Source: Hyphomicrobiaceae bacterium (lineage in GTDB: Bacteria > Pseudomonadota > Alphaproteobacteria > Rhizobiales > Hyphomicrobiaceae). From it: DNA of 64,000 bases. The stretch spans positions 368,779 to 432,778 of the forward strand of contig JAEUMD010000008.1 in NCBI GenBank assembly GCA_016793635.1, written 5' to 3'. Under the pieces are notes generated by a model, which worked only from the letters and a program-made list of their open reading frames with translations, did not search any database and was not told where the DNA came from. Made by a program: the position numbers and the translations under genes. Positions 49,986 through 57,103 of this stretch are shown here, one piece after another; position 1 is the stretch's first letter, and every line of letters begins with the position of its first letter.

Positions 49986-51305
49986 TTGACAAAGAAATTT
50001 CCCGACGAGGGTATCAACTCGATCGACGATGAGCAGAAGTCCGGGAGCAAACCGGAAGGCGCGACCTCAGAAGTCGCATTAAGTATCGATCGGAGAGTCT
50101 TCATAGCGACTGCCGGATCGGTCGCCGGCGCGGCAGTCGCGATGACATCTGCAGCCCGCGAGGCTCATGCCGGCGACTTACTTCCAAATGTCGCAAATCC
50201 AACGGGTATCTGCGAGACCGGTCCGGATTACTCGAAGATTCCGCAGCGATTGCACAAGTACCCGTCGTCAGCGCGCGCGCGACAGGTCGTGCAGAAGTCG
50301 ATCACCATGGACTCTCTGTTCTCCGGTGTCTGGCCGACCCAGTGGTCGAGCCCGGATGCCCCTGAGTTCCACGGCGTGATGGATGAGCTAAGGGCCGCTG
50401 GCTTCAAGGCGATCGCGGCATGTCCGTCGGCGGATGCGCTCGATACGAGCCTTGGCGGCATAGCGAAATCGCTGCAGTTCTATCTGAGCAAGATCAACGA
50501 GCATCCAGAGAAATACAAGATCGTACGCACGACAAAGGATATCGACGCAGCGATCGCCGAGAACAAGCTCGGGATGTACTTTACGCACCAGGGGACGGCG
50601 ATTTTCGGTGGCGATCTCGACAAGGTCGGTCTGTGGCGGCAGCTGGGCTACGGCTATTGCCTACTCGCCTACAACACCCGAAACACCGTAGCCGACGGCT
50701 GTTTCGAACCTGACAATGGCCGCCTGACCGGGTTCGGCAAGCTGCTGATCGATGCCTATAACCGGTATGGTATGGTCGTCGACGTCAGTCACACCGCCGA
50801 GCGTTCCGCTATGGATGCGATCGAACGGAGCCGCAAGCCGGTCATCTCGTCCCATTCCGTTGCAAAGGCCGTGAGCAACTATCCGCGCAGCCATTCGGAC
50901 GACCTGATCAAGGCGATAGCCAAGAGCGGTGGCGTCTGCTCGATCAACACCGTTGGCGCCTTCTTGGATACCTCCAATCCGGATATCGTCACGACCGATC
51001 TCGTGTTTCGCCATGTTGACTACCTCGTGAACCTAGTGGGGATCGACCACGTCGGCTATGGCTCGGACTGGATCCCCGATGTGACTCTTACCGCGATCGG
51101 TGGCCAGGGACCGCTTGGCGATCTCCTATTCCCCGACGGCGGGACCATGAAGGCAATGTCTGCCAAGGGCGTTCCGACGCCGGCGCCACACCAGTTCATC
51201 GCCGCGCTGGTCGATAAAATGCTGGAAAAAGGGTACTCGGAGGCTGACTGCGGGAAGTTCCTCGGCGGCAATCTCTACCGAGTATTCGGGCAGGTTTGGA
51301 TCTGA
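49986..51305 (+). CDS. Membrane dipeptidase-like protein (M19) with degenerate metal site
   Basis: A 439-residue M19-family protein. A twin-arginine signal (D-R-R-V-F-I-A-T-A) lies at residues 35–60. The family landmarks Y-N-T-R-N-T-V-A-D-G (229–238), V-D-V-S-H (265–269), S-S-H-S (288–291) and G-S-D-W (359–362) are present, so two His and one Asp ligands persist. The usual N-terminal D-G-H-N-D is replaced by M-D-S-L (108–111) and the bridging Glu appears as Gln202. It starts with TTG at 49986 behind AAGGAG. It follows the D-aminoacylase-like gene by 52 bases. Relatives cleave dipeptides and carbapenems, but activity here is uncertain. Confidence 0.8.
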   Translation: MTKKFPDEGINSIDDEQKSGSKPEGATSEVALSIDRRVFIATAGSVAGAAVAMTSAAREAHAGDLLPNVANPTGICETGPDYSKIPQRLHKYPSSARARQVVQKSITMDSLFSGVWPTQWSSPDAPEFHGVMDELRAAGFKAIAACPSADALDTSLGGIAKSLQFYLSKINEHPEKYKIVRTTKDIDAAIAENKLGMYFTHQGTAIFGGDLDKVGLWRQLGYGYCLLAYNTRNTVADGCFEPDNGRLTGFGKLLIDAYNRYGMVVDVSHTAERSAMDAIERSRKPVISSHSVAKAVSNYPRSHSDDLIKAIAKSGGVCSINTVGAFLDTSNPDIVTTDLVFRHVDYLVNLVGIDHVGYGSDWIPDVTLTAIGGQGPLGDLLFPDGGTMKAMSAKGVPTPAPHQFIAALVDKMLEKGYSEADCGKFLGGNLYRVFGQVWI

Positions 51306-51378
51306 GATCGCGGCATTCTGCCGGACGCTCTCGGGGGGATAGAGATTAGAACGCGGCACCAATCCTTGATCGCACTAC

Positions 51379-51408
51379 AATGGTCCGCCTGCATAATGGT
51401 CCGCCTGC
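51379..51408. repeat. 14-bp direct repeat
   Basis: AATGGTCCGCCTGC at 51379–51392 and again at 51395–51408, two bases apart, just before the inverted repeat that precedes the toxin array. Probably a slippage or insertion scar. Confidence 0.6.
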
Positions 51409-51445
51409 CCTCCGGAACCGGCCATCCTCCTGCCGGAGTGTCTTA

Positions 51446-51514
51446 GCCCCCTAAAACTGGGCCATCGTTCGCTCCTTTCAAAGGTCGAAACATGATGGCC
51501 CAGTTTTAGGGGGC
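51446..51514. repeat. 21-bp perfect inverted repeat, likely IS-end scar
   Basis: GCCCCCTAAAACTGGGCCATC at 51446–51466 is mirrored exactly at 51494–51514, with a 27-base centre. The right arm ends four bases before the point (51518) where the first pre-toxin copy becomes homologous to the others. That suggests two facing insertion-sequence ends, their interior deleted, that also cut the toxin gene. A stem-loop terminator is possible, but no T-run follows. Confidence 0.55.
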
Positions 51515-51517
51515 AAG

Positions 51518-52390
51518 GTCACCGTCGCAGCAGGTCGATCGGTCGGCGATGCGGTCACGTCCGCAGCCATGGCTTTCGCGCAGATCCCGGTGTGGAACGA
51601 AGTTGGCGACTTCCTGGTGCAAGCGGGTCTGGCGGCAAGCACCGCGGCGACGGCGCTCGTGCATGGTGTCGTCGGTGGCGCGATGTCGATGGTCCAGGGC
51701 GGCTCGTTCCTGCAAGGCTTCGCGGCGAATGCGATCGGTGCGTTCGGCGCCGACATCGCCGGTGGCGTGACATCCGACATCGCACCCCATACCGCTATCG
51801 TCGCGGCGGCCGGCTGTGCCGCGGCGGCGGCCACCGGCGGCAAGTGCGCCGAGGGCGCTACCACCGCGGCCTTCGCCAACCTGTTCAACCATTTCCAGCA
51901 CAAGGGGAAAGATTACGTCAATCCTTGGGATGTGGGAAATGACGCGCACATAACGCTACAGACCGCTGCTTACGCGGAAGATAGCGACAACATATTCTAC
52001 GAAAAATACTCAGACGGCGATGGTACTTATTTCCTGGGACGGGTCGATCTCGGCCATAGGAAGCTTGGGCAGATCTGGGAGATCAAGCCCGACAGCGGCT
52101 ACTGGATCGCAGAAGGTTTGAAGGACATTGCTATGTATGCTGTCGGTTCAGGCTTTGAATATATGCCAGGCGGTCCATCCGTTGTTCCGTCGGGACCCTT
52201 GAAAGGACAATTCGGCTATTACACGTACCGCTTGGCGGCACGAGGTGTGATCGTGTATCAAGCTACGCCTCACGCATGGGTAGAGAGCTACAGCTTCTCT
52301 ACGTATTGGAACGCGTTCTACCAATTCGGGCCAGGCAATATCGCACCGTATTTGTTGCCCACACCTTTACCTAAGCCTAAGGTGAACTGA
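51518..52390 (+). CDS. Orphan polymorphic-toxin C-terminal cassette 1 (PD-(D/E)XK nuclease-like)
   Basis: Residues up to about 109 (numbered from the ATG at 51569) are the repeated pre-toxin module, ending A-F-A-N-L-F-N-H-F, shared with the copies at 53305 and 54853. The rest is a distinct ~165-residue toxin: G-N-D-A-H-I-T-L-Q, then Asp160 and Glu171-Ile-Lys173 (Q-I-W-E-I-K-P-D), which matches the D…E-x-K of restriction-like nucleases. No carrier N-terminus exists; homology stops at 51518 beside an inverted repeat, so expression is doubtful. The immunity candidate starts one base after the stop. Confidence 0.72.
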   Translation, partial: VTVAAGRSVGDAVTSAAMAFAQIPVWNEVGDFLVQAGLAASTAATALVHGVVGGAMSMVQGGSFLQGFAANAIGAFGADIAGGVTSDIAPHTAIVAAAGCAAAAATGGKCAEGATTAAFANLFNHFQHKGKDYVNPWDVGNDAHITLQTAAYAEDSDNIFYEKYSDGDGTYFLGRVDLGHRKLGQIWEIKPDSGYWIAEGLKDIAMYAVGSGFEYMPGGPSVVPSGPLKGQFGYYTYRLAARGVIVYQATPHAWVESYSFSTYWNAFYQFGPGNIAPYLLPTPLPKPKVN

Positions 52391-53188
52391 ATGGGGCCTC
52401 TCATCGCAACACTGTGTCGGTGGCCGGGCCGGCGCCCGACCGAAAGCCTATTCCGGGAGATGGGCTACACGCTACCCGATCGCTATAAGGAAATCGTGTT
52501 CGAACACATGCCCCCCGAGGAGCGCGCCATGTTGGATGAGTATTGGGACGAGGTCGCAATGGAGCGTGTCTGCTCTGCTGGGCAAGGAAAACCCGATGCC
52601 CGAAGATTTTTGGGCGAGGTAGGGTATAGTTCCCCATATCTGGATAAACTTTATAGTGATCTTGAGAATAGGAGGGCTGCAGCGCCTGCGTGGCCCTTGC
52701 ACGCTGGCTACAGGCAATTTGTCGGAAAACTGCTTGATAGGCGGACATTGGGCCACGGCTTTGGCTCTAAAATAACTGCTGCGTTAGAGGAGCATAAGGC
52801 CTCCGAGATTGAGCGCTTTCAAATATCGGCAGCCGGTTGGCCGGATAAGGCCAGTGGTTTACGGGATGTGTTGAACGACGTGGCGGCACAACGCGGCTTC
52901 GTCAAACGCCGTAATTCGTGCGACAAGCAATTTCGCAATGGCCTGAAGGTCAAATGCAAAATAGATGCAGGGCGGAGGAATACCTGGACGTTTGGCCTGC
53001 CAATTGAAATTGAGGTATCCCACGCGCGGGACGACGTTGTCGTGCGCGATTTCGGTGGGCTCAGGGATATATGCCCAGGATATTCTTACTACCTGGGCTA
53101 CAAAAGTCCGCAAAGCGGGCTGCTTGGATTGATGGCCACCGTAGACCTTCTCGACATCGTTGGAAATTTGATCGAGCAAAACTCGTGA
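52391..53188 (+). CDS. Putative immunity protein for cassette 1
   Basis: A 265-residue protein of unknown family. Its ATG follows the toxin stop directly and AAGGTGAA lies upstream, the tight coupling usual for toxin/immunity pairs. Composition is mixed, with a Cys-bearing C-terminal half (S-Y-Y-L-G-Y-K-S-P-Q-S-G near residue 233) and lower GC than the pre-toxin. No signal peptide, as expected for a cytosolic antidote to a nuclease. Immunity function is inferred from position alone. Confidence 0.6.
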   Translation: MGPLIATLCRWPGRRPTESLFREMGYTLPDRYKEIVFEHMPPEERAMLDEYWDEVAMERVCSAGQGKPDARRFLGEVGYSSPYLDKLYSDLENRRAAAPAWPLHAGYRQFVGKLLDRRTLGHGFGSKITAALEEHKASEIERFQISAAGWPDKASGLRDVLNDVAAQRGFVKRRNSCDKQFRNGLKVKCKIDAGRRNTWTFGLPIEIEVSHARDDVVVRDFGGLRDICPGYSYYLGYKSPQSGLLGLMATVDLLDIVGNLIEQNS

Positions 53189-53304
53189 GCCGAACCAGCT
53201 GATTCAGAAAACCTGAAGGTGGTCCAGCCTCAATTGGAGAGGTTGTGCTCATACATCCAGGCAGGTAGAAAGACAACCCGGTGTCGCTGACCGACGCATA
53301 TTGA

Positions 53305-54309
53305 ATGGCGCTTGCTGCGTCGCGCAAATCCGCCATCGGCCGCGCCATCATCCAGCTCGTCGCGTGTTACTACGGCGGCCCCGCCGGCTGCGCGGCGATT
53401 TCCGCCGCGTTGACCGTCGCAGCAGGCGGATCGGTCGTCGACGCGGTCACATCTGCGGCTGTGGCCTTCGCGCAGATCCCAGTGTGGAACGAGGTTGGCA
53501 ACTTCCTGGTGCAAACGGGTATGGCGGCCAGCGCCGCGGCGACGGCGCTCGTGCACGGGGTGGTCGGCGGCGCGATGTCGATGGTCCAAGGCGGCTCGTC
53601 CGTGCAAGGGTTCGCGGCGAATGCGATCGGTGCGTTCGGCGCGGACGTCGCCGGTGGCGTGACTTCCGACATCGCGCCCCATACTGCAATCGTCGCGGCG
53701 GCCGGCTGTGCCGCCGCGGCGGCCACGGGCGGCAAGTGCGCCGAGGGCGCGACCACCGCCGCCTTCGCCAACCTGTTCAACCATTTCGCGCATAAGGAGG
53801 GTGGAGCGGGGCAGCGTTTGGTAGGCGGCCAGCAGCTGGCGTACTGCGCACCCTGCGCACTGCCTGTGGGGCAAGCGATCGTCGATTTCCTTACAGTTGT
53901 CGTTGGCGGCTGGAGCCTCTACGACAATTGGTCGTCCGCACCGGCGGATGCGGAGGTAAGCCAAAAACAACAGCAAGTCTTCTACCACTATACGAGCAAG
54001 ACCGGGATGGAAGGGATACTTTCGAGTCAGGAAATATTTGCTTCTTCGCAGGCCAACAACCCAAGGGATGCGCTTTACGGAACGGGTGTATACGTGTCAG
54101 ACATTGTGCCCGGCACTATGAGAAGCACGCAACTTGCCCGAGCATTCTTGGGTCAACCATTTCCGGCCAGCCGATTCACTCATTATGTTGCAATTGAAAC
54201 AAGCGGGTTAGGTGTTATTCAGGGGCGGCAGTTCGTTTACCTGATACCGCGTCCAACGGGTGCGCCTCTGCCCGTCATGGGCCGTATCGTGGGCTTCGGA
54301 GCAAATTGA
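53305..54309 (+). CDS. Orphan polymorphic-toxin C-terminal cassette 2 (ART-HYD1-like)
   Basis: 334 residues. Residues 1–161 are the fullest pre-toxin copy, from A-S-R-K-S-A-I-G-R-A-I-I-Q to L-F-N-H-F; a TGA directly before the ATG at 53305 separates it from any older reading frame. From about residue 222 the toxin domain shows H-Y-T (228–230), G-M-E-G-I-L and Y-G-T-G-V-Y-V-S-D (258–266), the hallmarks of the HYD1 ADP-ribosyltransferase group. It would modify a host target with NAD. The DUF6881-like gene follows two bases later. Confidence 0.75.
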   Translation: MALAASRKSAIGRAIIQLVACYYGGPAGCAAISAALTVAAGGSVVDAVTSAAVAFAQIPVWNEVGNFLVQTGMAASAAATALVHGVVGGAMSMVQGGSSVQGFAANAIGAFGADVAGGVTSDIAPHTAIVAAAGCAAAAATGGKCAEGATTAAFANLFNHFAHKEGGAGQRLVGGQQLAYCAPCALPVGQAIVDFLTVVVGGWSLYDNWSSAPADAEVSQKQQQVFYHYTSKTGMEGILSSQEIFASSQANNPRDALYGTGVYVSDIVPGTMRSTQLARAFLGQPFPASRFTHYVAIETSGLGVIQGRQFVYLIPRPTGAPLPVMGRIVGFGAN

Positions 54310-54311
54310 AT

Positions 54312-54611
54312 ATGAAGTATTTTCGAGGATACTGGATTCACCAGAACGAAATTGATCCAATTGCCTATTATTTGGAGGTGGACGCTTTCCGGGACACCGT
54401 TCGGATGGTCGAGGTCATGCCGAATGGCGAGCTTCGTCCCTACAGTAAGGATGATGCGAATCGAGGTGCGCTCGTTGAAACAACGCCCCTCCCAGAAGCG
54501 TCGGAGATAAACAGCAATCCAGAGCTTGCAATTGTCGAAATCAAGCGCGACATATTTGAACGGATTTGGGAGAAGTCTCGGTCAACGTTTCTGGGAGATC
54601 AAGCCCGATAG
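54312..54611 (+). CDS. DUF6881-like immunity protein for cassette 2
   Basis: 99 residues. M-K-Y-F-R-G-Y-W-I-H-Q-N, then V-D-A-F-R-D-T-V-R-M-V-E and E-I-N-S-N-P-E, fit my memory of the DUF6881 family of small immunity-type proteins. It begins two bases after the toxin stop. The last ~9 residues are probably not original: near 54585 the DNA becomes homologous to cassette 1's toxin (F-W-E-I-K-P read in another frame), so the gene's end was replaced by recombination. Confidence 0.65.
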   Translation: MKYFRGYWIHQNEIDPIAYYLEVDAFRDTVRMVEVMPNGELRPYSKDDANRGALVETTPLPEASEINSNPELAIVEIKRDIFERIWEKSRSTFLGDQAR

Positions 54612-54852
54612 CAACTATCGCCTCACTGAGGGTTTGAAACAAAATAATGTACGCGCTTGGCTATGGATATAGCTATTCGCCAGGCGGGGCGTCCGTAGTA
54701 CCGTCGGGACCCTTGAAAGGACAATTCGGCTATTACATGTACCGCTTAGCGGCACCAGGTGTGATCGTGTATCAAACTACGCCTCACGCATGGGTAGAGA
54801 GCTACAGCTTCTCTACGTATTGGAACGCGTTCTACCAATTCGGGCTAGGCAA
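54585..54852 (+). pseudogene. Remnant of a second cassette 1-type toxin
   Basis: About 265 bases closely match 52075–52340: W-E-I-K-P-D, then G-G-A-S-V-V-P-S-G-P-L-K-G-Q-F-G-Y-Y and the closing Y-W-N-A-F-Y-Q-F-G. The front half of the toxin is absent and a frame break lies near 54640. At 54853 the sequence switches to pre-toxin copy 3. Confidence 0.8.
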
Positions 54853-55749
54853 TACGGCGGGCCCGCCGGCTGCGCGGCCATATCCGCGGCGTTGACCGTC
54901 GCGGCAGGCGGCTCCGTCGTCGACGCGGTCACGTCCGCAGCCATGGCTTTCGCGCAGATCCCGGTGTGGAACGAAGTTGGCGACTTCCTGGTGCAAGCGG
55001 GTCTGGCGGCCAGCACCGCGGCGACGGCGCTCGTGCACGGCGTGGTCGGCGGCGCGATGTCGATGGTCCAGGGCGGCTCGTTCCTGCAAGGGTTCGCGGC
55101 GAATGCGATCGGTGCGTTCGGCGCCGACATCGCCGGTGGCGTGACATCCGACATCGCGCCCCATACCGCTATTGTGGCGGCGGCCGGCTGTGCCGCGGCG
55201 GCGGCCACCGGCGGCAAGTGCGCGGAGGGCGCTACCACCGCGGCCTTCGCCAACCTGTTCAACCATTTCGCGCATAAGTGGGCCGGTCAGGGGGCCGTTA
55301 TTGGATCCACGGCAGTTGCCGGAGCGTCTATTGCAGTCACCGCCGGAACCGGCGGCCTCAATATCCTCGCCACGCCAGTAGAGATTTTCCTTGGCGGCTT
55401 GATCGGCGGAGGCATTGGTTATGTAGCGGGCAGCGTATATGATCTGCTCGACAGCGGCATATTCAACAATTCGACGCTGGAACCTGGCCCCAACGCCGGC
55501 GAGTCGATCCCAGCTCGGGGACCGGACCGCGATTTCACTCCAGAGGAGCGCGATCGGATCAACGAAATAGGAAAAACCACTGGCTGCCACACGTGCGGAA
55601 CAACCGATCCGGGTACTAAATCTGGTAACTTCATTCCCGATCATCAGCCGCCTTCGGCCTTGAATCCGGACGGTCTCCCTCAGCGACTGTATCCGCATTG
55701 TTTGCATTGCAGCGGGACTCAGGGTGACCAAGTAAGAGGCTCGCAGTAA
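54790..55749 (+). CDS. Orphan polymorphic-toxin C-terminal cassette 3 (zinc-cluster HNH-like)
   Basis: 319 residues as read, but residues 1–21 come from the cassette 1-type remnant in a wrong frame; pre-toxin homology starts at Tyr22 (Y-G-G-P-A-G-C, base 54853). The pre-toxin runs to L-F-N-H-F near residue 158. Then comes a glycine-rich hydrophobic stretch and a nuclease-like end: C-H-T-C-G-T-T-D, P-D-H-Q-P-P and L-Y-P-H-C-L-H-C-S, two Cys pairs with a central His as in treble-clef HNH/Endo VII toxins. The Imm21-like gene follows with no gap. Confidence 0.72.
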   Translation: MGRELQLLYVLERVLPIRARQYGGPAGCAAISAALTVAAGGSVVDAVTSAAMAFAQIPVWNEVGDFLVQAGLAASTAATALVHGVVGGAMSMVQGGSFLQGFAANAIGAFGADIAGGVTSDIAPHTAIVAAAGCAAAAATGGKCAEGATTAAFANLFNHFAHKWAGQGAVIGSTAVAGASIAVTAGTGGLNILATPVEIFLGGLIGGGIGYVAGSVYDLLDSGIFNNSTLEPGPNAGESIPARGPDRDFTPEERDRINEIGKTTGCHTCGTTDPGTKSGNFIPDHQPPSALNPDGLPQRLYPHCLHCSGTQGDQVRGSQ

Positions 55750-56274
55750 ATGGCGGGAGTAAAACTCTTGGATTGGGTGAATAGCGGGGGTGGCCCTTTA
55801 ATCTGCGCCGAAGTGCACATCTCGACGCAGTGGATGGGAATCAATGGGCTTTCTAAGCCTAGTGCGTCCCACAAGAACGACTACGAGAGAGCCTGTAGGA
55901 CGCAGGAGTATCTTGAGGCGATGACCTGTGGTGCGGGGTACGTTCTGGTCCTGGGTGACGAGCCTCTACAATCTTCCTTTTTTGTCACTGAGAGCGGGAA
56001 CCTTGCCATCGCGAGATGGGTCTCAGCTCAGTCTCCTGAAGGCCTTAGGCAATTTCTCACGGGGCCCGTTGCCGATCGCGGTGATCTTGCCCCCGCGATC
56101 CCTTTCGACGTGAGCCAAGGGCCATTGGTTCTTTTCGACTCTGCTCTGCGCGGGTCGGATGCGCTTGCGTGCTGCCCGAAAGCTGATGTGAAACCGGGTT
56201 CATACCACGTAACGACAGAAAAGTGGCAACTGGAAAGAAAGTTCAATTTTGTTGTTCACAGGCTGCTGGAGTGA
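55750..56274 (+). CDS. Imm21-like immunity protein for cassette 3
   Basis: 174 residues. N-S-G-G-G-P-L-I-C, D-Y-E-R-A-C near residue 43, V-L-V-L-G-D-E-P-L and A-R-W-V-S fit the Imm21 family as I remember it. The ATG follows the toxin stop codon directly. Cytosolic, no signal. It would bind and block the upstream zinc-cluster toxin. The family call is from motif memory and not a search. Confidence 0.65.
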   Translation: MAGVKLLDWVNSGGGPLICAEVHISTQWMGINGLSKPSASHKNDYERACRTQEYLEAMTCGAGYVLVLGDEPLQSSFFVTESGNLAIARWVSAQSPEGLRQFLTGPVADRGDLAPAIPFDVSQGPLVLFDSALRGSDALACCPKADVKPGSYHVTTEKWQLERKFNFVVHRLLE

Positions 56275-56399
56275 ACACTGAAGGCCACTTTCTCTTGTTC
56301 GGTAGCGCCTGGTGCGTGGTGTAGAAGCGCCGTCGTTGTCCGAGCGGCCATCAAGCGTCCTGCAGCATCTCCTTGTCGAGCGAGAGGTCCGCCACGGTC

Positions 56400-56662
56400 G
56401 TTTCAGCGTCGCGCGCGCGATCCTCGAGTCCGCCATCGGGCGCGCGATCATTCAGATCCTGGCGTGTGCGGGCCCGCAGGCCGCGGTCGCCTGCGTCACG
56501 ACCGCGGCCGCGCTGACACTCGCGACAGGCGGATCGGTGGTGGACGCGATCAAGGCAGCCGCCTTCGTACAGATGGAAGTCTTCTCGGCGGTCGGATCGT
56601 ACCTCGGCGAGGCCGGGCTCGGGGCGAATTATGCCGCCAAGGCGCTGGCGCACAGCACCGGC
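56400..56662 (+). pseudogene. Fourth pre-toxin relic
   Basis: A diverged pre-toxin fragment with E-S-A-I-G-R-A-I-I-Q, A-T-G-G-S-V-V-D-A-I and E-A-G-L-G-A-N-Y-A-A-K-A-L-A-H, aligning with the first ~85 residues of copy 2. It ends at 56662, where the DNA continues as an antisense ParA fragment. No toxin domain remains. Confidence 0.65.
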
Positions 56663-56734
56663 AATCGCCAGATTGATCGACAGGGTCGTCTTTCCCGACC
56701 CGCCCTTCTGCGAAAGCAACGTCACTGTCCTCAT
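56663..56734 (-). pseudogene. ParA N-terminal relic
   Basis: On the minus strand from an ATG at 56734: M-R-T-V-T-L-L-S-Q-K-G-G-S-G-K-T-T-L-S, the deviant Walker A of ParA ATPases, then I-N-L-A-I-A-G-A. The frame runs on into antisense of the pre-toxin relic, so only ~24 codons are left. Confidence 0.65.
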
Positions 56735-56891
56735 CACGACATGAGAACACGCGGGGCTGTATACGTGAACACGTGCGCTCACGACGATGCCCACGCCGTG
56801 AGCATCAACCTGATGCCGCTCGAACGGTACGCCCAGGGTACGCCGGACGATTTCGAGCGATTCAAGTAAGCAGCTAAGCGTCTGATTTTGT

Positions 56892-56960
56892 TGGCTGGGG
56901 ACTAGGATTCGAACCTAGACAGGCAGAGTCAGAGTCTTGAGTAAACTACCTCTGATTGAA
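56892..56960 (-). other. tRNA-like 3' end, candidate attachment site
   Basis: The minus strand shows a T-arm (CTAGG-TTCGAAT-CCTAG, plus 56902–56918), an acceptor-like TCCCCAG and a CCA-like end at 56892–56894. A complete tRNA is not present; no matching 5' acceptor strand is found upstream. Such tRNA ends are common integration targets and the integrase gene begins 144 bases away. The acceptor appears one base short, so it may be a non-functional att copy. Confidence 0.45.
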
Positions 56961-57005
56961 TGCAGCAGACGTCAGATTCGTTGTTTTTGCTGGATTATGT
57001 TCGTC

Positions 57006-57103
57006 AGTTGTCGTCAACTGCAAGCTGTAGTTTTCGCTGGCGTGGTCGCTAGTTGGTCGCTAGGGTGTGAAACCTAGAACAACAGAGTGGGTCTAGCGAC
57101 CAC
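57006..57103. promoter_or_regulatory. Repeats upstream of the integrase gene
   Basis: TGGTCGCTAG occurs at 57044–57053 and 57055–57064 and, inverted, at 57094–57103 directly before the integrase ATG. A separate inverted repeat CAGTTG-TCGT-CAACTG lies at 57006–57021. They could be integrase binding sites or an operator for its autoregulation. Confidence 0.5.

Noticed and set aside
51446-51514. Intrinsic terminator after the M19 gene
   Set aside because: The stem is strong but no T-run follows on either side, and its position at the toxin truncation point favours an IS scar.
56892-56985. Complete tRNA gene beside the integrase
   Set aside because: Only a T-arm and an acceptor-like end are visible; the 5' half that would pair with it is absent.
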